Shown here: positions 58,542-64,000 of the stretch, in pieces
How the letters are laid out: the number at the start of each line of letters is the position of its first letter
Position numbering within the stretch: the stretch's first letter is position 1
DNA from: Aromatoleum toluvorans
GTDB taxonomy: Bacteria; Pseudomonadota; Gammaproteobacteria; Burkholderiales; Rhodocyclaceae
Length of the DNA: 64,000 nucleotides
Assembly: GCF_012910905.1 (NCBI RefSeq)
Contig: NZ_WTVN01000016.1
Location: 1 to 64,000 of the forward strand
Direction: 5' to 3'
Program-made: the position numbers and the translations under genes
The notes under the pieces: generated by a model
What the model saw: only the letters and a program-made list of their open reading frames with translations
What the model was told of the DNA's origin: nothing
Databases searched by the model: none

Positions 58542-59230
58542 GAGCGTTCTCCTGATGAGTGGTCGCCGCGGCCGTCGGCGATCGGGTCGGGGTGATGCCT
58601 TGTCCGAAGTGGGAAGAAGGCCGGGGTCTGTTGTGCGTACTGTTGCCATTCGGAGCCGAAGGTCGCAGCCGCCGTGCGCTCCTCGTCTCGGGCGAGACGG
58701 ACGTAGGCGACGACGAGGACGGGGAACATCGCGAGCGTGATGACCGTCGGCCACTGCAGCAGAAAGCCGGCCATGATCACGACGAAAGCCGCGTACTGGG
58801 GGTGGCGCAGGTGTGCGTAGGGCCCGGTGGTGGCGAGCGTGCCGGCCGCCTGCGCCGCGTAGAGCACCTTCCAGGCCGAGGCCAGCAGCCAGAACCCGCC
58901 TGCAATCAGGATGTTGGAAACGATGTGGAACGGTCCGAAATGCGGATTGGCGCGCCAGCCGAACATCACTTCGAGCAGGTGGCCGGCATCGTGGGCGAGG
59001 AAGTCGACACCGGGAAAGCGCGTCGCGAGCCAGCCCGACAGGAGGTAGATGGTCAGCGGAAAGCCGTACATTTCGGCGAACAGCGCGACGATGAACGCCG
59101 AGAACATGCCGAGCGTGCGCCAGTCGCGCGACGAGCGCGGCTTGAAGAAGCTCGCGGCGAACACGATGAACACCGCCGAGTTGATGGCGACCAGCGACCA
59201 GAGGCCGTAAGCGGGGCTCGATTCGGTCAT
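58538..59230 (-). CDS. ICMT/PEMT-like membrane methyltransferase family protein
   Basis: 230 residues with about six hydrophobic segments and the isoprenylcysteine-methyltransferase-like C-terminal motif GPYAHLRHPQYAAF followed by RLARDEERTAAATFGSEWQQY. Such proteins occur in many copper/metal operons; the substrate is unknown. It overlaps its neighbours on both sides by 4 bp. Confidence 0.87.
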   Translation of the reverse strand: MTESSPAYGLWSLVAINSAVFIVFAASFFKPRSSRDWRTLGMFSAFIVALFAEMYGFPLTIYLLSGWLATRFPGVDFLAHDAGHLLEVMFGWRANPHFGPFHIVSNILIAGGFWLLASAWKVLYAAQAAGTLATTGPYAHLRHPQYAAFVVIMAGFLLQWPTVITLAMFPVLVVAYVRLARDEERTAAATFGSEWQQYAQQTPAFFPLRTRHHPDPIADGRGDHSSGERS

Positions 59231-59508
59231 TGCGCACCTCCGTCCTTCGGGCGGTCGTGGTGAGCGCCATGGCTGCCGTGGCCGTGATGCATGAACAGGT
59301 GCATCAGCGGACAGGCCAGCAGGAACAGCCAGGGGAGGATGCCCAGCAGATGCGCGCGGTGTTCGAGGGCGAGCAGGACTGCGGCAATGGCGACGAAGGC
59401 GCCGAACACCCAGCGGATGCGCCGCGTCTGCCTTGCCTCGCCGGAGGCGCTGGACACGGGAAGCTGTTTCGGGCTCATGGCGTCAATCCGAAGTTCCGAT
59501 GAATTCAT
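59227..59508 (-). CDS. DUF2933 domain protein
   Basis: 93 residues with two short hydrophobic segments (IRWVFGAFVAIAAVLLALEHR, LGILPWLFLLACPLMHLFMHH) and a His-rich C-terminus (HHGHGSHGAHH). DUF2933 proteins are frequent in copper-resistance operons. Start at ATG 59508 has GGAGG at ideal spacing. First gene of the operon; stop and next start overlap. Confidence 0.85.
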   Translation of the reverse strand: MNSSELRIDAMSPKQLPVSSASGEARQTRRIRWVFGAFVAIAAVLLALEHRAHLLGILPWLFLLACPLMHLFMHHGHGSHGAHHDRPKDGGAQ

Positions 59509-59545
59509 CATAGACCTCCGAGGGCGACGTCGCCCTGACGCGAAC

Positions 59546-59560
59546 ATTACATTCCTGTCA
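59546..59560. promoter_or_regulatory. CopR/CusR-box-like site
   Basis: ATTACATTCCTGTCA resembles, in reverse orientation, the Pseudomonas CopR box (TGACA spaced from TGTnAT) with at least one mismatch. It lies in the divergent region between the copper operon and the copK-like gene. No copRS genes are in the window. Confidence 0.45.
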
Positions 59561-59766
59561 GTTTCGGGCGCGAATTGCGCGCAACGTGTGCGATTCGACG
59601 GAGTGCTGCTTTCGTGGAGCGTGTGCAGAGAGATGTCCGCAAAATGACATTGCGCTTAATAAAAAGTAATTTCAGGGTCATGCTCCCGTCGGGAGTGGTC
59701 TCCTAGCATTCGATCAAGGTTGCCCGCTGCAGGGCGCCTGATCCAGTCACTGCAAGGAGAAACATC

Positions 59767-60162
59767 ATGAAAGCCACATCGATCCGCATCGTTTTCGCAT
59801 CCATGCTGCTTGCCGGCTCGTTCGCGGCATCGGCGCATACGGATTACTCGGAGGCGGGATCGTCGCATTGGCTCGACGACGTCCAGGCGACGCCCGCCGC
59901 GCCGGCGACTCCTGCGGCGCGTGAGGTCCTGCGGGACAACTACGGCTCGACTGCACTCGAGAAATCCTACGACCTGAAGGATGGTTCGACCCTGCACGTC
60001 TTCAAGGACGGCAAAATGGCCATGGAGGACAAGTACGGCCGCGCCTATTCGATGGAGCAGGGGCACAGGATGGTGACCGCCGATGGCCAGACGATTGCGA
60101 TGCAAGGCAACGAGGTGTGGCGCCTCGACAGTCTGCTGCCGTCGAATTTCCGCGGGCGTTAA
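59767..60162 (+). CDS. copK: CopK-like periplasmic copper-binding protein with N-terminal extension
   Basis: 131 residues with signal peptide. From about residue 65 on the sequence follows CopK: SYDLKDGSTLHVFKDGKMAMEDKYGRAYSMEQGHRMVTADGQTIAMQGNEVWRLD, including the clustered methionines that bind Cu(I). Residues about 24-60 (HTDYSEAGSSHWLDDV..., Pro/Ala-rich) form an extension absent from classical CopK (about 74 aa mature). It is divergent from the copper operon. A strong ribosome site (AAGGAGA) precedes ATG 59767. Confidence 0.87.
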   Translation: MKATSIRIVFASMLLAGSFAASAHTDYSEAGSSHWLDDVQATPAAPATPAAREVLRDNYGSTALEKSYDLKDGSTLHVFKDGKMAMEDKYGRAYSMEQGHRMVTADGQTIAMQGNEVWRLDSLLPSNFRGR

Positions 60163-60212
60163 TCGGTATTTCTTGGAGGCGGCCGCGCTTGTGACCGCCG
60201 CCCCGCGCTCCC

Positions 60213-60236
60213 GGGAACGGCGGCCACGCCGTTCCC
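60213..60236 (+). terminator. Strong hairpin after the copK-like gene
   Basis: GGGAACGGCG-GCCA-CGCCGTTCCC, a ten-pair perfect stem, but only TCATT follows instead of a T-tract. It is likely a terminator or 3'-end stabiliser. Confidence 0.55.
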
Positions 60237-60402
60237 TCATTGCATTTCACGGTGATCGTGCCGCCAGCGGCCATGCATAAGCTCTGCAGAATTTCATCGT
60301 TCGCTTCCGTGATCCGCCCCCGTACATTTGAGCCGAAACGACGTGCTTGCAAGTCATGCGCGGCGCGTCGCGTTCACCGCCAATCCCACGCAGGAGCTCA
60401 CC

Positions 60403-61230
60403 ATGACCAGTCCGGTTTCGCCGATCGCCGATCGCGTACGCGACTTCCTTTGCCGCCTGCCGCTCGAACGGCAAGCGGGACGGCAGTTGCCCCGCCTTGC
60501 CGATGGCAGCGTGGTCGGGGACTGGTTCGGCTGCGAGCTGTCGAGCGTGTTCCAGCCCATCGTCGAGCCGTCCTCCGGCGGGGTGGTGGGCCACGAGGCC
60601 CTCCTGCGCTGCCTGGGCAGCGGCCAGCGGGACCTGTCGCCCTGGGTGCTGTTTTCCGCGAACGCGGACGACGATCGCCTCGTTGCGCTGGACCGGCTTG
60701 CGCGGACCGTGCATGCGCTGAATTTCATCGCGTCCGCGGGCGACGACGGCCTGCTGTTCCTGAACGTGCATGGCCGCCTGCTGGCGGCGGTCGCGGGCGA
60801 CCATGGTGCGGCTTTCCGCAAGGTGGTCGACGCGCTCGGTTTCGCACCCGAACGCATCGTCATCGAGGCGCCGGTGGTTGCGAGCCGGCAGGCCGACCTG
60901 TTGAGCTTCGTCCTGCGCAACTATCGCCACAACGGCTTCCGCGTGGCGGTCAATATCGAATCGGTGGCGCAATGGCAGGCGTTGTCGGGCAGCGTGCCGA
61001 CCGATTTCATCAAGATCGGCGCTTCCGTGCTGGCCGCGGAGGATGACGGTCCGGCTGCGCTCGAACGCCTGCGGACCCGGGCGGGATCCGCACGGGTGAT
61101 CGTGACGCGGGTCGAGGAGAAGCCTGCAGTCGCCTGGCCGTCGGGCGCGCTTGCCCAGGGGCACGCCTACGGTGCGCCGGTCGCGCGCCCGGCGATGCGG
61201 CCGGGGCTATGCGTCGCGGGGGCCGGTTGA
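60403..61230 (+). CDS. Degenerate EAL domain protein
   Basis: 275 residues. An EAL-type fold is visible (SSVFQPIVEPSSGGVVGHEALLR, with the EALxR motif intact), as are LFLNVHG, IVIEAPV and DFIKIG. The DDFG-type metal pair is replaced (GFRVAVNIES) and the catalytic-Lys/Asp context is DFIKIG, so cyclic-di-GMP hydrolysis is doubtful. It may act as a c-di-GMP-binding or protein-interaction module. No GGDEF, PAS or membrane segment. ATG 60403 follows AGGAG. Confidence 0.82.
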   Translation: MTSPVSPIADRVRDFLCRLPLERQAGRQLPRLADGSVVGDWFGCELSSVFQPIVEPSSGGVVGHEALLRCLGSGQRDLSPWVLFSANADDDRLVALDRLARTVHALNFIASAGDDGLLFLNVHGRLLAAVAGDHGAAFRKVVDALGFAPERIVIEAPVVASRQADLLSFVLRNYRHNGFRVAVNIESVAQWQALSGSVPTDFIKIGASVLAAEDDGPAALERLRTRAGSARVIVTRVEEKPAVAWPSGALAQGHAYGAPVARPAMRPGLCVAGAG

Positions 61231-61417
61231 GCGATCCGCCTGGCCGAATTCCCGGCGTCGCATCCGCGTTCGGCGGCGGAGATGTGAAAACGAAACGCGG
61301 GACATGCATACTTATACGCTCGATCGACCTGATGGCCGATGACGAACGCGCGTCCGGGAGGGGCTCGGCGGTGTTCGACCTCAGCTCGGCCACGTTCCGG
61401 AAGGCAGCGCCGCAAGC

Positions 61418-62776
61418 ATGCATGATCCCGCACCGACGACGGACGCTCCCACGAAGCCGCCACCTGCACCGGTCGGGGTCCGGGAAGCCTTCCTTTTCTG
61501 GCTGAAGCTCGGTTTCATCAGCTTCGGCGGCCCGGCGGGACAGATCGCGATCATGCATCAGGAACTGGTCGAACGCCGCCGATGGATTTCCGAGCGGCGC
61601 TTCCTGCATGCGCTGAACTACTGCATGGTCCTGCCCGGACCCGAGGCACAGCAGCTCGCCACCTATATCGGCTGGCTGATGCACCGGACGCGTGGCGGCA
61701 TCATCGCCGGTGCACTGTTCGTGCTCCCGTCGCTGTTCATCCTGATCGGGCTGTCATGGATGTACGTGGCGTTCGGCGAGACCCGGCTGGTTTCCGGGCT
61801 CTTCTACGGCATCAAGCCGGCCGTGACGGCCATCGTCGTGCAGGCGGCGCATCGCATCGGATCGCGCGCGCTGAAGAACAACGTGCTGTGGGCGATCGCG
61901 GCGGCATCCTTCGTCGCGATCGCCGGATTCGATCTGCCGTTTCCGGCGATTGTCGTCGGTGCGGCGCTGGTCGGCGTGGTCGGCGGGCGCCTGAGTCCGG
62001 GGCATTTCAGCGCGGGCGGCGCCCATGGCAAGGCCGACAAGTCCTTCGGTCCGGCGCTGATCGACGACGATACGCCCACCCCCGAGCACGCGCGCTTCGC
62101 GTGGTCGCGCGTCGCCCGCGTGATCGTCGCGGGCGGATTGCTGTGGCTGGTGCCGATGGGCCTGCTGACGGCGATCTGGGGATGGCAGCATGCGCTGACG
62201 CAGATGGGGTGGTTCTTCACCAAGGCAGCGCTGTTCACCTTCGGCGGTGCCTACGCGGTGTTGCCGTACGTCTTTCAGGGCGCATCCGGGCATTACGGCT
62301 GGGTCACGCCGACGCAGATGATCGACGGCCTGGCGCTGGGGGAGACGACGCCGGGGCCGCTCATCATGGTGGTCGCGTTCGTCGGCTTCGTCGGCGGCTA
62401 CGTGAAGGCCGTGTTCGGGCCCGACAGCCTGTTTCTCGCCGGCGCCGTGGCGGCTACGGTGGTGACGTGGTTCACCTTCCTGCCGTCCTTCATCTTTATC
62501 CTGCTCGGCGGGCCGCTGGTGGAGACGACGCACAACGACCTGAAATTCACCGCGCCGCTCACCGCGATCACGGCGGCCGTGGTCGGCGTGGTGCTCAACC
62601 TGGCGCTGTTCTTCGGCTATCACGTGCTGTGGCCGAAAGGGTTTGGCGGCGGATTCGACCTGATCTCGGCCCTCATCGCGCTTGGTGCGGCGGTCGCGCT
62701 GTTCCGCTTCAAGGCGAACGTGATCCACGTGATCGCCGCGTGCGCGGCCGTCGGATTCGTCCTGCTGAACTTCTGA
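61418..62776 (+). CDS. chrA: Chromate transporter ChrA (long form)
   Basis: 452-residue inner-membrane CHR family protein made of two homologous halves: FGGPAGQIAIMHQELVERRRWI and PGPEAQQLATYIGW in the first, FTFGGAYAVLPYVFQ and LGETTPGPLIMVVAFVGF in the second. It exports chromate (or relates to sulfate) by proton exchange. The first about 20 residues are Pro-rich. No chrB regulator is nearby. Confidence 0.92.
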   Translation: MHDPAPTTDAPTKPPPAPVGVREAFLFWLKLGFISFGGPAGQIAIMHQELVERRRWISERRFLHALNYCMVLPGPEAQQLATYIGWLMHRTRGGIIAGALFVLPSLFILIGLSWMYVAFGETRLVSGLFYGIKPAVTAIVVQAAHRIGSRALKNNVLWAIAAASFVAIAGFDLPFPAIVVGAALVGVVGGRLSPGHFSAGGAHGKADKSFGPALIDDDTPTPEHARFAWSRVARVIVAGGLLWLVPMGLLTAIWGWQHALTQMGWFFTKAALFTFGGAYAVLPYVFQGASGHYGWVTPTQMIDGLALGETTPGPLIMVVAFVGFVGGYVKAVFGPDSLFLAGAVAATVVTWFTFLPSFIFILLGGPLVETTHNDLKFTAPLTAITAAVVGVVLNLALFFGYHVLWPKGFGGGFDLISALIALGAAVALFRFKANVIHVIAACAAVGFVLLNF

Positions 62777-62851
62777 AACATTCCCGTCCGTATTTTCGCG
62801 GTATGCTGCATTGCAGCAAAGAAATTCCCGACGGCGGGAAGGGAGTCGAAC

Positions 62852-63901
62852 ATGCTTCGGAAACGATGGTGGACGACGAAGAACGGCGAACTGCCAGCGA
62901 TCAACCTCGCGCTGCAGGGCGGTGGGGCACATGGCGCCTACACCTGGGGCGTGCTGGATCGTCTGCTCGAGGAAGGCTGGAAGCTGGAAGGCATCAGCGG
63001 AACCAGCGCCGGTGCGATGAACGCCGTTGCGCTCGCGCAGGGCTGGACGCGGGGCGGAGGCGAGGGCGCGCGCGAGAGCCTGTCGAACTTCTGGGAGGCC
63101 ATTGCGGGCAGTTCCCCGCTGGAACTGGACCTGCTGCACAGCCTGAATCCGGCAGGAAACGGCGCCTTGCCCAATCCCCTAGGCGTGATGCTGGGGATGA
63201 CGCGGCTGCTGTCGCCCTACCAGTTCAATCCGCTGGAACTGAATCCGCTGCGCGATGTGGTCCGCACGCAGTTCGATTTCGAGTACCTGCGCAAGAAGTG
63301 TCGACTGAAGCTCTTCATTGCCGCAACGCGCGCGCAGTCGGGGAAGGTGCGCCTTTTCCGTACGGCGGAGCTGACCGAGGACATGCTGCTCGCTTCGGCA
63401 TGCCTGCCGACGATGCATCATGCGGTAGAGATTGGCGGCGAGGCCTACTGGGACGGCGGCTTCAGCGCGAATCCGGCGGTCTACCCGCTGATGTACGAGT
63501 GCGACACGCCGGACATTCTGCTCGTGCTGCTCAATCCCCTGCAGATCTCCACCGCGCCGCGAAGCGCCGCGGAGATTGCCGACCGCACGGTGGAGCTGGG
63601 CTTCTCCGCGACCTTCCTGCGCGAGATGCGGATGATCGCGCACGCCCGGGCCTACCTCGAAGCGGGCAGCAACTGGGTGTCGCACGGGCGGCTCGAACGC
63701 AAGCTGATGGCCTTGCGCTTCCACATGATCGAGGCGCAGGAACTTGCCGAAACCGGGAGCGGCAGCAAGCTCAATGCTGCCCGCGCCTTCCTGCACGAAC
63801 TGCGCGACCTCGGCCGCGCCCGCGCCGCGCGCTGGATTCGCACGAAGCGGCCGCAGGTCGGGAAGCAGGGGACGGTCAACCTCGGCGAGGTGTTTGCCTG
63901 A
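62852..63901 (+). CDS. Patatin-like phospholipase
   Basis: 349 residues. Oxyanion-hole GGGAHGAYTWG (about 29), nucleophile serine in GTSAGAMNA (about 54) and dyad aspartate in WDGGFSANP (about 207), all intact. It hydrolyses lipid acyl esters; in related bacteria some such proteins act near polyhydroxybutyrate genes. No signal peptide. GGGAG precedes ATG 62852. Confidence 0.92.
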   Translation: MLRKRWWTTKNGELPAINLALQGGGAHGAYTWGVLDRLLEEGWKLEGISGTSAGAMNAVALAQGWTRGGGEGARESLSNFWEAIAGSSPLELDLLHSLNPAGNGALPNPLGVMLGMTRLLSPYQFNPLELNPLRDVVRTQFDFEYLRKKCRLKLFIAATRAQSGKVRLFRTAELTEDMLLASACLPTMHHAVEIGGEAYWDGGFSANPAVYPLMYECDTPDILLVLLNPLQISTAPRSAAEIADRTVELGFSATFLREMRMIAHARAYLEAGSNWVSHGRLERKLMALRFHMIEAQELAETGSGSKLNAARAFLHELRDLGRARAARWIRTKRPQVGKQGTVNLGEVFA

Positions 63902-63915
63902 GGGGCGTGTGGCCT

Positions 63916-63933
63916 GCGCGGCGCGGGCCGCGC
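63916..63933 (+). terminator. Hairpin after the phospholipase gene
   Basis: GCGCGGC-GCGG-GCCGCGC, seven-pair stem fifteen bases past the stop; no T-tract, so weak. The remaining 67 bases to the window end could begin a gene at ATG 63950 but are too short to judge. Confidence 0.35.
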
Positions 63934-64000
63934 TTCCTGGGCGCTTTAATGCATTGCCTGGAGACGCTGACCCGGAGCAGGTCCTTCGAGGCGGCGCCTG

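Noticed and set aside
63950..64000. Start of a further gene at the right edge
   Set aside because: Only about 17 codons before the window ends and no ribosome site; cannot be judged.

Overview
The window is a GC-rich (roughly two thirds G+C) chromosomal segment of a betaproteobacterium. A Rhodocyclales member of the Aromatoleum/Azoarcus/Thauera type fits best. The reasons are a tungsten aldehyde:ferredoxin oxidoreductase operon (aorABC) beside tungstate transport genes, a cytochrome c-550 PedF/PQQ-alcohol-oxidation-associated ABC cluster, an NsrR NO regulator and ordinary betaproteobacterial housekeeping neighbours (holC-pepA-lptFG, valS, moaC). This assignment is inferred from gene content only. 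About 53 protein genes are supported. I recognised no rRNA, tRNA, CRISPR array, insertion sequence or prophage.

Layout. 0-9.5 kb: HNH nuclease (yajD), K+ transporter kup, an unknown two-cysteine-motif membrane protein, then, across a palindrome-rich intergenic region, a Tat-exported multicopper oxidase followed by an SCO/cytochrome c fusion; arginase and a DMT transporter follow. 9.5-31.6 kb: an alcohol/aldehyde oxidation island. It holds a degenerate AcoR-like regulator, acetaldehyde dehydrogenase plus DUF779 protein, a seven-gene operon with two ABC transport systems and a beta-propeller protein of the kind linked to PQQ alcohol dehydrogenases, the pedF operon, a complete AcoR-like sigma54 activator, aorABC plus a MoaD-like protein, a phosphotransferase and tungstate permease/ATPase genes (tupBC). 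Sigma54-type -24/-12 elements precede several of these operons, and 17-bp palindromes with TGTTCC/GGAACA-like arms lie near some of them, so the complete activator at 21.8 kb may control the whole island.

31.6-39 kb: LysR/NAD(P)-binding protein pair, cytochrome b561 and YceI, then a monoheme cytochrome c, a decaheme MtrA/DmsE-type cytochrome and an MtrB/PioB outer-membrane barrel. Together these last three form a trans-outer-membrane electron conduit, preceded by an AT-rich upstream region. 39-52.4 kb: mostly housekeeping genes (moaC, bepA-like protease, tusA-like, valS, holC, pepA, lptF, lptG, ferredoxin reductase) and an NO-responsive pair around nsrR with a recognisable NsrR box. valS contains a low-GC patch in its editing-domain region.

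52.4-64 kb: MFS/LysR pair, RluA-type pseudouridine synthase, and a copper-handling operon (DUF2933 protein, methyltransferase-like membrane protein, Met-rich periplasmic protein, a 52-residue CC protein and a CopA-type ATPase). This operon is divergent from a copK-like gene and shares with it an intergenic region that carries a CopR-box-like site. A degenerate EAL protein, chromate transporter and patatin-like phospholipase close the window.
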